From Heterodera schachtii (taxonomy: Eukaryota > Nematoda > Chromadorea > Rhabditida > Heteroderidae), in the NCBI GenBank assembly GCA_023374025.1, contig SIJG01000024.1, positions 195,602 to 259,601 on the forward strand: a stretch of 64,000 nucleotides of DNA. The letters are read 5' to 3'. Both the position numbers and the translations under genes were made by a program. The first letter of the stretch is position 1; the number at the start of each line of letters is the position of its first letter. Under the pieces are notes generated by a model that did not search any database, was not told where the DNA came from, and saw only the letters and a program-made list of their open reading frames with translations. Below are positions 22,412 to 35,200 of the stretch, piece by piece.

Positions 22412-23616
22412 ATGGACGCCCTCAAAAGACTTGCGAGCCGTGCACGGCAGGTAAAAAAAATGGGCGGATTCTGGGGAATTAATTTTTAAAAATGCCATCC
22501 CTACACATTTCAGAAGTCGGCGGAGATCATCCTGAGCGCGGAGAAGACCGAAATCGGTGAGGAGGGCATTTTGGATTTCCAAAAATAAAAAAAAAACAAA
22601 TTTTTTTCCCCAAAATTCAGGCGCCGAGCTGGAAGGACTGCTGACCAAGACAGACAAGACGGAGGAGCACATGAAGAAGCTGGTGCATGCCATCGAGGTG
22701 TACCTGCAGCCGAACCCTGGTGGACACTTGAATTTGCAATTTTGGAGGAAAACACTAATTTTTTTCCCCAATTTTCAGCAGTCCGAGCGCTGGACCCACG
22801 AAAGGACAAATCCGGCCGACAGAACACGCTGGACGGTCTTGGGGAGGCGATGAAGGTGTGGTTTTTGGCACATTCACAATTAACAAATTTTAATGGTCAC
22901 CAAAATTTCAGGAAGCAGCATCGAAAGCGGTGGGCGCCGAGTCGACCTTCGGAGGTGAGAAATTTGGAATCGGAATGCTCAATTTAATTAACCCCACTAA
23001 TTGCATTTTCTGTTGCTTTTCAGCCATTCTGCTGAAGGTGTCACAGACGGAGTCCAAAATGGCAGCAGGGGAACGCCAACTCATCCAATCGATCACCTCG
23101 CAAACCTTGGCAAGCCTCCGGCACCTCCTGGAGAACGAACTGCGCACCGTCCAGGCGTGGATTTGCAATTTTCACTCAATTTCAGACAATTATTAATTCA
23201 AATCCCTCCTTTTCAGAAGGAACGCAGCGTGTTGAACAAGAAACGGTTGGATTTGGACGCGACAAAAAGCCGTTGGAAGCGCGCATCGGACGACAAAAAA
23301 CCCGCTGTACGTCATGTGTTCATTTTGCCGCCGGGGCTCCATTTTCAATAATTGACTAATTCCACTTTTTCAGGTTGAGGCAGAGTTGCGCAAGGCCCAA
23401 GACGAATTTGACACTCAACTTGAGACCATCAGCACTGCGCTGGAAGCTCTTCAAACGGCCGTGGTGAGAATTTCAAAAAAAAAGTGTGACGAAATTTCAA
23501 TTATTTTCCAGGATCGTCAGGCTGAACAATTGGTGCAGTTCGTGGCGGCACAGATCGAATACCACAGCACCAGCCTCAAACTTCTGAAGGACCTGAAGCG
23601 CGACTTGGGAGCCTAG
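22412..23616 (+). CDS. Endophilin-B-like BAR-domain protein without SH3
   Basis: Nine exons: 22412-22450, 22514-22556, 22621-22719, 22779-22855, 22912-22954, 23024-23154, 23217-23306, 23374-23463, 23512-23616; 238 residues. Motifs of the endophilin-B N-BAR domain: SAEKTEIGAELEGLL, VYLQPNP, ERQLIQSITSQTLASLRHLL, KERSVLNKKRLDLDATKSRW, ELRKAQDEFDTQLE. BAR dimers sense and bend membranes; endophilin-B acts in vesicle and organelle shape. Animal endophilin-B proteins end in an SH3 domain; here a stop follows directly after the BAR helix bundle and no SH3 exon is visible downstream. Intron 6 needs a GC donor (23155) to keep the conserved TVQKER junction; a GT donor six bases upstream would delete two residues. 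An in-frame ATG lies at 22271; 22412 fits the family. Confidence 0.87.
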
Positions 23617-24502
23617 TGATGATGAGCACAACAGCAGAAGAAAAGAAGCAGACGGATGATGAGAGACGAATTGCCATGGAAATTCATATTGGACATACCC
23701 ATATTTGTGTATTATACTGGATTAATCCAAATTGTTGCGTATGTATTACTTGTAACTTGTACTTGTACATAATTGTATGTGGGTAATAAACACTAATTAA
23801 CCCCGTGCCTTTTGTGTGTTTAAAATTCGATTCGCCATTATAAATTTGACTTTTTCGTGACAAAATGGCGTTTCCAAAAAAGTGCTTTCCATTATCAAAA
23901 TTATGAATTAAGCCTTCTATTTTTGAAAATCTAAGACAAATGTTCCCAATCTGACACCAAAAACACGAGTTATCCACCCAAAAAATGTCGGATCGGCGGG
24001 CCGAGTTCACAAAATTCGAATTTCTTAGCCAATAATGGCTAGAAAAGAGAATGTTGAACCATTTTATACTGAAAATTTTGTCTCTTTATAATGCAGAAAA
24101 AGAAAATATGCCGACAATATTTTCTCTATTTTTACAAAAGAACCTATTTTTGTTGGTGTTTTCATAATCCTTTTCCTCCATTTAGATTTTAAGGGCGAGC
24201 AACGGCCCCTATTTTAATTTTTGGACTGTCCCCTCCTCGCGGAGGGGACTTAAAAAATTCAAATTCATTTTGGTATGGGCATAGGTATGTATTTATGTGT
24301 TCAAAGACAACAACAAAGCATTTATATGGGACAATCCTTAAAGATGGATTTGAATTCTAATTAGTGGTTTTGAATGAAATGAAATTTTTCCCAACTTGTA
24401 ACATTTTTCAACAAGAAACCGTCATTACTTTTGCCTTTGGCTCTCGAAAACGCGCAGTAATTTCCAAACTCCGACAAATACATACCGTCCACCGTGGTGA
24501 GT
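23617..24502. other. Intergenic
   Basis: Contains the endophilin 3' UTR with AATAAA-type signal near 23785; no further gene supported. Confidence 0.4.
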
Positions 24503-25064
24503 CGTTCCACAAAAAGCTCAGTGATTGATTGGTCATTTTCCGGAAGCCTAACGCACCACTTCGGGGCACCAAAAGTGCCTGATCCGGAACCCGGACCGGC
24601 CCGGTTAAGAACAATTTTTTGTTCAGTTTTTCAAGGGCTATCTCCCAGGCCGGGTCCGGTTCTTGATCCATTCATTTGGAGCCCGTCATGGATCGGGCAC
24701 ATCTGCCGGAGAACTCTCAGCCTCGCCCCCGATCCTGTCGATGGCTAACTCAAGCTAAGCTTGCCGCTACCAGCGGCTTTTTTGTACAGCTCGATGAGCT
24801 CTACAAAATGGTATCAATGGCGTCAGGCTAGGTCTACTACAAATGGAGAAAATTGGCGAGAAGTGATGTGAAAAATTGAAAAATTAAAATTTTGCAAATT
24901 ACTTGCGTCCCGCCGTACATTAGTGTTAACCGGACGGCACCGTGTTTTGTGAATTGAATAATTAAATTTATTTATTTAATTTTATCGACCACTGAGCTTT
25001 TTTTGTGGAACGCCCACACTGAGCTTTTTTGTGGAACGCCCACACTGAGCTTTTTTGTGGAACG
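24503..25064. mobile_element. Terminal-inverted-repeat element with triplicated right end
   Basis: Left end CGTTCCACAAAAAGCTCAGT at 24503 is the reverse complement of CACTGAGCTTTTTTGTGGAACG, which occurs three times in a 26-bp tandem array at 24990-25064. No transposase ORF inside. A GC-rich core with inverted pieces around GGAACCCGGACC and GGGTCCGGTTC lies near 24590-24660. Confidence 0.7.
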
Positions 25065-26416
25065 ACCTAGCACCACCGTCCACCAATAATTGTCTCAAGA
25101 ATCTCGTCCATTGCCGTGCCCTCTGCTGCTGTTGCTTCTCGCTTCACTCGTTATGCATACAACATAAAGTTGCTGCTGCGTCCTATTATGTTTATCCAAA
25201 GTTCAAACACACACACACACATTCATTCAACTTTTGCGGTGCTTTATCCCCCCCCCCCAACCGTAAAATTAATTTGAAATGTTCGGCAATTCATTCATTC
25301 GTTCACAAGCACAGAGAATGGAATGAATGGGTGGGTATGGACAGCACGTGAACGTCATATACAAACTGCTTCTTCTCTGTTCCCCCCGCGTCGGTCGGCG
25401 CTTCGTTTGGCGTCCGTCGGCGCTTTTCCTCCTTCCCTTTGTTTGTTAAGCCGCTTTTCCTCCTCCTTCGCTTTTCTGCCGTTCCTTTCTTTTGCTCTCT
25501 CATTCTCTCTGTGTTTTCTCTGTTCTTTCTCTCTTTGTTTGTTTGTCTGTCTGTCCGTCTCTCCTCCCCTCCCATTCAAACATTTATTGGCTTTTAGTTT
25601 AGCGTAAAATTCATTGGGACTGACGAGAGAACAAAGAAAGAGAGGCCATAGAACACTTTAGGAAAGAAAGCCTCACAAAAAAACATAAAATAAAATTAAG
25701 AGATGGAGATGAAGCGGCTAAACGAGGGAAAATGCCAAAAATTTAAAAAATTTCCTCATCCTTTTTTTTGCATTTGGTGCCATAAACCGAATTGCTTACA
25801 AAATTTTTTACCGATTTCCAAGAAACTTAAACAAAATGTTTTTCAGCGGTATATTTTTGTAAGGAAAATCTTGAATTTTCGGATTTTGTCGATCGTATCC
25901 CGGGATGGCACCTTTTCAAGAGCGAATCCTTGGCACAGTCCTAGTATTTTTTACTTGAAAATTCTTAGAGTAACGAATTTTGACTTTGAAAACAATTCTG
26001 CTGTTTACCTCGGTTGGCACATCACTTGGACTGCGGCAAACTTAAATTTTCCTAAAATTATGAAACATTCTAATAAAATTTTAAAAAAATTCCCAAATAT
26101 TTTTGTATAATTTTTTTTAAACCCTACCACATTTATTCTGCTGACCACGAACATTCCTTTCTATTTTTGCGCATTTAAATGAATGAATGACACCGCAATT
26201 AGTACATAAATAAATTATGATGATCACTTTTTGTCCTCTCGGCGACGGCTTCTCACTTTGAGATCGATTTGTTTGTTGTGAAAGAATTATTATTTTTGTA
26301 AAAAATGCCCTATTTTTGCAATTATTACACATTTACCTAATTAATTAAATAATAATTACAACTTTTTGACACATTTAAAATATTTTTTATTAATTATTTT
26401 TGTGCGCTTTTTGCAA
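25065..26416. other. Intergenic with simple repeats
   Basis: CA microsatellite near 25208-25221, C run near 25249-25258, and a TTCTCTC-rich pyrimidine tract near 25480-25570. Long ORFs here follow the simple sequence; no gene supported. Confidence 0.4.
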
Positions 26417-26529
26417 ATGCCAATGCCATCGGCAGAAGAAACAAACAATGAACAGTGCAACAACAATGAACAGCGTTTGCTGCTCAACCATTCTTCATCG
26501 AACACTGAAGAAAGCTTATGCAGCAGCGG
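26417..26529 (+). CDS. Candidate first coding exon of the SLC26 gene
   Basis: An isolated open stretch in an AT-rich desert: ATG at 26417, 37 codons with exon-like composition (MPMPSAEETNNEQ, then EQRLLLNHSS), ending in a GT donor that leaves phase 2. That phase matches an acceptor at 29237 giving continuous frame into the first SLC26 exon. The intron would be 2.7 kb, long for this window. It could equally be an unrelated small ORF. Confidence 0.35.
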
Positions 26530-26749
26530 GTGAAAAAAAGCAATGGAAATTAATTAAAAATTGAAAATTAAAATTGAAATTGAAAAATACCTAATTAGCA
26601 AGGATAGAAAGGATTTTTACGCTAATTTGTTCTGCAAATAGCATTTTAGGAGATAAGTACGAAAAAGTTGCGAATTTTTCCGCCCAACTTTAAAATTAGA
26701 GCGATTTATAAACACCTAAAATGCCTGCTTTTGGGAGTTTGGCACTTTA

Positions 26750-26850
26750 AAACGGATGGCACGAATTCCGACTTTCGGTTTCCGACATTTTTGGGGTAGG
26801 AATTCCGATTTCTGAAGAACATTTAGGCCTTGGAAATGCCATCCCTCCTT
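26750..26850 (-). mobile_element. GGAATTCCGA-type MITE, copy 1
   Basis: Ends read CGGATGGCACGAATTCCGA and (inverted) GAAATGCCATCCC; internal GGAATTCCGATTTC. Same family as 27380-27495 and 54976-55095. Confidence 0.6.
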
Positions 26851-29237
26851 CAAAATCAAGTTGAACCTTTGAATTTCGAGAATAAAAATGCAATAAAATC
26901 CAAAAAAGAATCGCAAAAAATTAAAAAATAAATCCAAACTTTTCTAATTTAACTCTCCGATCACAATTTCACTGATTGTGAGCTGATTGCATGCAATTTT
27001 CTTTTCTTTTTTGTTTCTGATTTGTTCTGCTGACGTTAGTTTGTGGTTGCAGCGGAGTTTAAATTTTGCCAAAGAATTTGCATAAACTGAAAATTCAAAT
27101 CCGTGGCGAATGCCCCGCGGGGCACGCCCAATTCTTTCCGTTTCTCCACCAAATTATTCATATTTAAACATTTTAGTAAAACATCAAACAATAGAAAAAA
27201 GCATTTGTTTCAGAGAAGCCATATAATTTGGTGATGTATTAATAAACAAATCAATGGTCAAAAATGAAATTTGGTCCATAAAATGCGGAAAATATTTCTA
27301 AAAACCCCATTAGGCCATAAAAAGAGACGAAAATTTTTAATTTAGAAAAAGAAACAAAATTCAAAGGTGTCATAGACATCAGTGGTGGCATTCCGAGGTC
27401 CCAAAAGTATGGGAAATCGAATTCCTACGTCCAAAAATTTACCGGAAATCGGAATTCCAACCCCAAAAATGTCGAAAATCGTGAACCGAAATAATGAAGC
27501 GCTTTTTTTGAAATTATACAATTTTCTATAATATATTTTTTACCCTAAAAACTAAAAGTAAGCCTAAAAGACAATTCTGAATTATTTAGCATTATTTTTT
27601 AAAATGCCCCTAAAATTTAAACTCTTTTTTTCTTTTTAAATGTTTACGATTAATGATCTGCTGATGATGAGGCAAACCGCCGGCGGTTGTGTTGTTGATC
27701 AGCGGAATTGCGCAGCAAATAAATGTCAAAATTAATATATTAAACACAGTCATGAATTATTATTTTATTAGTTTTGGAAAATTCCATCCTTTTTTTTTGC
27801 ATTTGACGGACTTTCGAGGTTTTTAATTGAAAAAGTAAATTCAAAATGTGTCGAGTTTTGGTGGGTGTAAGTCCAATTAATTAATCAATTAATTGGTGGG
27901 TTTGAGTCCAATTAATTACCTAATTACCTAATCAATTAATTTCTTTTTTTTTCTATCATTTTTTTGCCAAAATTCAAATATTTTATCTCCGTTTTATCTT
28001 ATGACGACATTTTAGTCTCCTTTTATCTGTTTTCCCCCCATTTTTATCACATTTTCTCATCGTTTGTCTGCTGCCTGCCGCTTGGATCGTTCCCATTTAT
28101 TGTCGTCAAATTTATTATTTTTATTAGTTTTTACAAATTTATTTTTTCGCCCAAATGCTCTCACAACAAAAATAAACAATTCGTCCCATTGCAAAACTTT
28201 CATTTCAAAGCTTTTGCTGATTACTAATTTAAATTTAATGCTTTTTCTAAAAAAAAAAGAACAATTTATTTGCGCCTATCAAAAAATTTTAAATCATTTT
28301 TTAGAAATTATTTTGTATTCGCAAAATTTTTTCCTTAAATATTTAAAATAACATTTTAATAGAATTTTTTATACGTAATTTATGTATTTTGTATCATTAG
28401 AGGTGGGACAAATTCCGGCATTTTTTATGAAAATTTGCCAAATTCCGGCATTTTTATATTTCAAAAAAGAGAAAATGACCATTCATTTTGAAGAAATTGA
28501 CTCAAAAAGCTCCCACCTAAATTTTGGTAATTCTCACCAAAAATTTTAGGGATTTTCCCGGAACGGCGCTGAACCCACCAATCTTAAAAAACTCAAATGT
28601 AAATTTTTTTGATACTTTCTATTTTTTTTAGGAAAAATAAAAAAGAAATCCGCATTCCGATGGTTTTTTTCTTTTGCTTCTCTGCGGTTACTGCCACTGC
28701 TATTTGTATTCCTATTTATTCAATTCTTTCGTTTAAATTCTTTTTATATCTTGTTAACTTATTTAATAATTATAAATAAAATTTAAAATATATTTGAAAA
28801 TGAAAACAAAATTTTTTCGCACTAATTAGCCTTATTTATGAAAATGAGTTTCCGGGTTAATAGCAACCAATTAAAACCCATTTATATAGTTAATTAATTA
28901 GGTAATTCGTAATTGGTGCCACAATTTTGGAGCTATCATGGGGCAGGCAGTGAATTTTCACATTTTCTTATCAAAAAGCTATTAAAAGCTTAATAGGGCA
29001 GCTGTTTTCACATTATTTATTATTTTTTCTTTTTTTCTCTTCTGATCATTTGATCAGTGCTCCAACGCTATTTCTCTGTTCCTCTCTCTCACTCTGCATT
29101 TTGCACTCTATTTCTCTTCCTCATTTTCTCTGACGATCTCTCATTTTTTCCTAATATTTCTCCCCTCGCCCCTCCCTCTCTTTTTTTTCGAAATTTCATT
29201 GATAAGAAGAACCTCCAACAAATGCTTTTTGGTTGAG
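26851..29237. other. AT-rich intergenic or SLC26 intron 1
   Basis: Apart from the MITE copy at 27380-27495 no gene or RNA is supported. If the exon at 26417 belongs to the transporter, this is its first intron. Confidence 0.35.
27380..27495 (+). mobile_element. GGAATTCCGA-type MITE, copy 2
   Basis: GTGGCATTCCGAGGTCCCAAAA start and repeated GGAAATCGGAATTCC motifs; right end more diverged. Confidence 0.55.
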
Positions 29238-32200
29238 GTCAGCCCTCACAAAAACCGCTCCAAAACTGGACTCATTACTGAACAATTCACAAAATTTGGC
29301 TGATTACGGGGCAATGCGTGATCTGTGCGAAGGCCTCCGAAAGTCCGTCAAAGTTCACCCCTCCGGCAAAAATGAAACGTAAATTTTTTTAAATTAAATT
29401 TTGACATTTTTTTGCCTGTGTTTTCCGGTGCTTTAATTTGCTCCATCGTTCAATCAATAGATCACATGCCGACAATGGGTTTATAATTAATATATTGGCT
29501 TTTGCCTGATCTAGGGCTCTCGACCGATCGATAGTTATCGATTGATTAGCCCAAAATCAACAATTGTCAGTGAGTCAATTCCCGATCAATCAGTGATCGA
29601 TTGGGTGATTCTGGCCGATCGATGAGCCTCATTATCATTAATGCCTTTGATAGATTTATGGCTTTCGATCAATGCATGGCCACTTGCCCATTGATTGATT
29701 AGCCCCGGATCAATTAATGGCATCAGGCGATGATTATCACGATCCATTATTGTCCATAAAATCAATCAATTGCCTTTTATCGATCTAAAGCTCTTATCGA
29801 TTAAAAAAAATGCCTAAATATATAAAAAATGATTTTTTTTAAATTGCTTCCACAGATTGGCAGGCACCGCAACAGCAGCCGAAGAGTCGGACTGTCAATT
29901 CACTGTTTCTTCAACAAGTAGCGGCACCAGCACAAGCGGAGTAAAATTTTTATTTAAAATCATTTTAAATAAATTTTATAAATTTATAAATAATTTTTAA
30001 ATTTTTAAATATTTTTAAAATTTTCTAAAACTATTCAAGTTTTTCAAATTTCAATCTTTTTTCGTTGTTTGAAGCACAACGCATCCGCGCACAGTCGCCA
30101 CAACGCCGCCGGGAAAATGTCGCAGGACGCGGAGGACGGCCCGGAAGTGTTGTACCATGACGAGAAGTGCCAGCACACGCACGCGCATCTGTACAACGCG
30201 GCACGGCCACCGATGAATCAGGCGGGGACAGAAAAAAAATAATTTAAAAATTTTAAAAATAAATTAAAAAATGAATTTAAATTCTTAAAGAATAAAATAG
30301 GAGACTATTTAGCTGCCACAATTAAAAATGCGATGAATTGATAAGAATATTTGTAAAATTATAATTTTTAAATTAGTAAAAATATTTCGAAATTTCCTTC
30401 CGTAAATTTCACAATGAAATTTTTGTGTGATAAATTGAAAAATTGTTTTAGTTTTAATTTGTAAATATAAATTTGTAACTCAATTTCTCCTTTTAAAAAT
30501 TGAAATTAATATAAAACGAAATTAAAATAATTAAATGTAAAAATTCAGGATGAATTTGACCACCGTTTTGCCTACCGCGGCCCCGAACAGTTCAGCGACG
30601 AGCGCGACATGTGCAGACAAACGCGCAAATTCTTCCGCCAGTATTACCGCCCGTGTTTGTCCCCGGAGGCGCTTTGGCACTTTATTTTGCGGTAAAAATA
30701 ATTAAATTTTTTTTTGGCAGAGAAAATATTATATCCAGAAATTAGATAAAAATTGGCTCTTCGATTGTTTTAATGTTTTTTAAATGTTGTTAATGGAAAA
30801 GATTCAATTATAATTGGCAATTAAAATTAATTATAAAATTAATCGACTCTAATTAGCTCTTTATTTTTTAGAATTGGACTTTTTTTAATTAATTATTTTA
30901 AAATCAGAAAATAATTAAAATTACTTTCTCGGACTTTAAAAAAAATTTTCTATTAAATTTTAAAAATTAAATATTTTGAGCTTTGTGCCCATTTTGAATT
31001 GGCTGCCGGCATACGAATGGCGTCAATGTTTGCTCGCCGATGCCATCGGCGGTTTGACCGTTGGCATTATGCACGTGCCGCAGGGTAATTAATTAATCAA
31101 AAAATGATAATTTAGTAATTAAATTAATAATTGGAAGGGATTGCCTACGCTTTGCTTGCCCGTCTTCACCCCGTGGTCGGCCTTTACACCTCCTTTTTCC
31201 CCCCGTTGTTCTACATGCTTTTCGGCACTTCTCGGCACAATTCGATTGGTAAAAATTATTTTTATATTTTTTATTAATTTTTAAAATTAATTTCGAATTT
31301 CCATTTTCTAATTTAATATTTCAAATTAATTTTCGGCTCGTTTGCCGTCGTTTCTCTGATGGCCGGCATGGCGGTGGAACAGTTTTCTTCCAATGACACC
31401 TTTTTCAGTGGCGGTGACGAGGACAAAGTGAAAAACAAATAAATAAATAATATTACAAATTAATAATAATATTTAGTATTTCTCTTAATTTTATTCCAAA
31501 ATAAAAAAAATATTTCCGAAAGATTTCTTTTTAATTATTAAAATTATTTTTTTAATTTTCGTTTTCAGCTGGCGATTCAACTATAATTTTTTTTGCCCAT
31601 TTAATTAAAATTTAATTTTTCCAATTTTAATCTAAATTTTAATTTTTTATTTCCGGTTGATTTGCGCCTCTCCGACGCGTCGTCGCCCGTCCGCGTCGCC
31701 TCCACCCTCGCGTTCACCGTGGGCGTTCTCCAACTGTTGATGGGCCTTCTTCGACTGGAACTGATCACCACTTACTTTTCTGATCAGGTGCGGCCGATCA
31801 TTTCGCTTTTTTTTTGTCAAACATTTTTTAATTAAACTTTGACATTCTCTTTAATAATCAAACTTTTTTTTTATTGGAATTACCATCTTTTTTTAATTAA
31901 TTTCACAAATAAAAAAAACAATCATTTTAAGCAAATTACTTTTTTTTAATAGTTTTATCTTTTCTTTTTTAAAATTATTTTCGGCATAAGTAAGGGTAAT
32001 TATCGTAATTTTAACATTACATTTTAATTGGTCCCATTTTCTCTCTAATTGGACTATTTTCTCTTTAATTGTCAGGTGGTCGCCGGCTTCACCACCGGTG
32101 CCTCAATGCACGTGTTCGTGGCCCAGCTCAGCGATTTGTTTGGCCTCCGGTCCCTCGGTTTGCCGCACCGCAACGGAGCCGGGTACCTTTTCATGGTGAA

Positions 32201-35200
32201 AAATTTAAAAAAAAACAAATTAAAATTAAAAAAAACAATTTTTTATTAAATTTTTATTTTTAAAAAATTTTTTCAGAAGCTTTACGACACCGCCAGTAAT
32301 ATTCACAGGGCAAATGCCATCACTTTGGCACTTTCGTTCAGTTCAATCACTTTTCTGCTCGTCGGAAAGGAGGCAAAAAGCACATTTTTTGAACATCAAA
32401 TAATTTTCAAATTTAATGAAAATAATTTATCTAAAATTAATTTTATTTTCTCTAATATTTAAAGCAAAACATTATATTTATTATTGCTAATTAATAATAA
32501 AATAATTTGAAATTTATAAGCAATTAAAGAAACATTTTTGAATTTTTTTTAATAATTAAAAATGATAAATGAATTAATTTATATAAATACATTTTATCAT
32601 TTAAAATATAAAAAATTCAAAATATAATTAATTAATTAGTTTAATTGTCTTCTCTTTTTGCTTAGTTTCTGAACCCTTTGCTGAAGCGTCGCCTCCGCCT
32701 GAACATTCCGTTGCCTTTTGAGCTGTTCACTGTTCTGATCATGACCACTGTTGCCCAACTCTTTCACCTTCACTCCCGCTACGGCGTGGACATTGTCGGC
32801 AAAATTCCCACGGGGTCAGTCAATTAGTGTGTATTTTCGGCACATGCCAAAGCCGATCAATTTAACTGATCAGAACCAATAAAATCTGATTTGACAATAT
32901 TCTCGCACTGACCAGACCGAACAATTTGACTGATCAGAACCAATCAAACATGATTTGAATATTCTCGGCATTAACTAGGCTGATCAAAATGAATTATTTG
33001 ACAACTTGATCGCTCTCGCTCAGGAAAGCTGATTATCCATGTTAATCTGATTAACTAACTTGCACTTTAACTGCTGATCATCTGACCTGATGACCCAGAC
33101 TAATCTGATCGACTGTCGATCGAACATGCTTAGCTAGTCATTGGTGATCAGTTTAATTCCCACCATTTTGTTGATCCAAAACCCGTCCCTCGTCCGGTAT
33201 CTGATCATTTCTGATCTGATCAATTCACTGAAGCTGTCTGATCCATGCCTTGGCATAATTTCATTTGCTTTTCATTTAATCATGCTCGATTATTTGACCC
33301 TGATATAGTCTGATCAGGGACTGATCTGATCGGACTTGGCCAAATGACAAAAAAATGAGTTTCTATTTTTTCAGTCTGCCCACCCCAATTTTGCCCAATT
33401 TGTCGCTGATCCCTTCGCTGCTTCCCGACGCGCTTGGCATTTCCGCTGTGGTGATCGCTGTACACATTTCGTTGGCCAAAATGTTCGCCAAAAAGATGGC
33501 CTACCGAGTGGACGCGGGACAGGTGAAAGAGGAAAAAATTTTCGATTTCCTGGCCATAAAATCTCAAATTTAGTAAATTGTAAAAGCTTGTAAAATTTGA
33601 AATTTGGGCCAATTAAAATTTATTGGCGGTGCCTTTAGGAACTGTACGCGTTGGGCTTCTGCGCATCGCTTTCCTCCTTCTTCCCGGTCTATCCGGTGTC
33701 CTGCTCACTGGGCCGAACGCTGGTCAATGTGGAGGCCGGCACTAAAACGCAGGCAAAATTTATTAAAATTAATTAATTAAATTAAATGGGAAAAAATTTA
33801 AAAAAGAAAATAAAAACATTTTAATTATTTAATAAAAATTCAAAATTAAATTTGAAATGACTTGTCGAATATGCCGTGTGTTCAGTTCTCAACATTGTTC
33901 TCTTCTCTGCTGTTGGGTGCAATTATTCTGTACATTGGCCAATGGCTTCGGACATTGCCAATGGTTTGGCCAGCATTTTCAATTTGATTTAATTTAATAA
34001 ATATTTTATTAATTTATGTTATTATACAGTATTCATTATTTTAATATTTAAATTTCAAATTTTATTTAAATTAATTTTAAATAAATCAAATTTATCTAAC
34101 TTTAAATATTAATTTTAATTAAATTTTAATTATAACTTTTTTATTAATTCATTTTCTTTTCTTCCGCCAGTGCGTTCTGTCCGCCGTTATTATTGTCGCG
34201 CTGAAGGGAATGTTCAAAAAAATCACTGATCTCAAAACGCTGTGGCCATTGTCCAAAATTGATTTTGTATGGCGCCATTTTAATAACTAATTAACTAATT
34301 AATTGATTTTAAATGCCCTCAGGCCATTTGGTTGGTCAGCTTTTGTGCCACCGTTTGTTGGGATGTCACCGAAGGCCTCGCAGTTTCCATCATTTTTGCG
34401 CTGATGACAACCGGTAATAAATATTCCAATGTTTGTGCCGCCCATTTTGGCATTTTTATTGGTGCCCGCCCATTTGGCATTTTGTAAATTTATATTTTCG
34501 TTTTTTATTTCGTCAGTTTTCCGTACCCAATGGCCCCGCTGGCATTTCTTGGCCAATTTGTCGGGCACCAACGATTTTCGTGACTCGGAGCGCTACCAGA
34601 CGGTCTGCACATATCCGGTGTGGGAAATGAAACATTTTTCAAAATAATGATTTTTTTATTTATATTTTAATTAATAATTAATTTTAATTCATTTTTAGGG
34701 CATTTGCATTTTTCGCTTCGATTCGCCGCTTCTCTTCACAAATGTGGACAATTTTAAAGTGCATTTTTGAATAGCAATAAAATAAATGAATTGAAAGAAT
34801 ATTAAAAACATATTTCTTGGTTATATATTTTTTGCTTTTTTATTTTAATTCCAAAAACAAAGTTTATTAATTTAATTTTATTTTTCAATTTTTTCCTATA
34901 ATTAAAAATTCAAAATATTTTCCCATTTTTCCTCAAGGAATCTATTCATAATGCATTCCATCGTTGGAACAATGGGCGCCGTCGGCATGGTAAAACGGAT
35001 ACATTTTCAAATCAAAAATGCCATAAATTTAATGATACAATAATTGCATAAATTTTAATTAATTTTCATTCCATTTCAAAATTTAATATTATAATTAAAA
35101 TATTTAACAATGATTACATTTTTTATTAGGAAAATGTAAATGATTTAATTATCCCTAATAACAATTATTATGATTCATTCTTATTTAATTAGTTTAATTA

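Noticed and set aside
25303..25607. Overlapping Arg/Glu-rich and Ser/Leu-rich ORFs
   Set aside because: Products of a CTTTCTC pyrimidine-rich tract.
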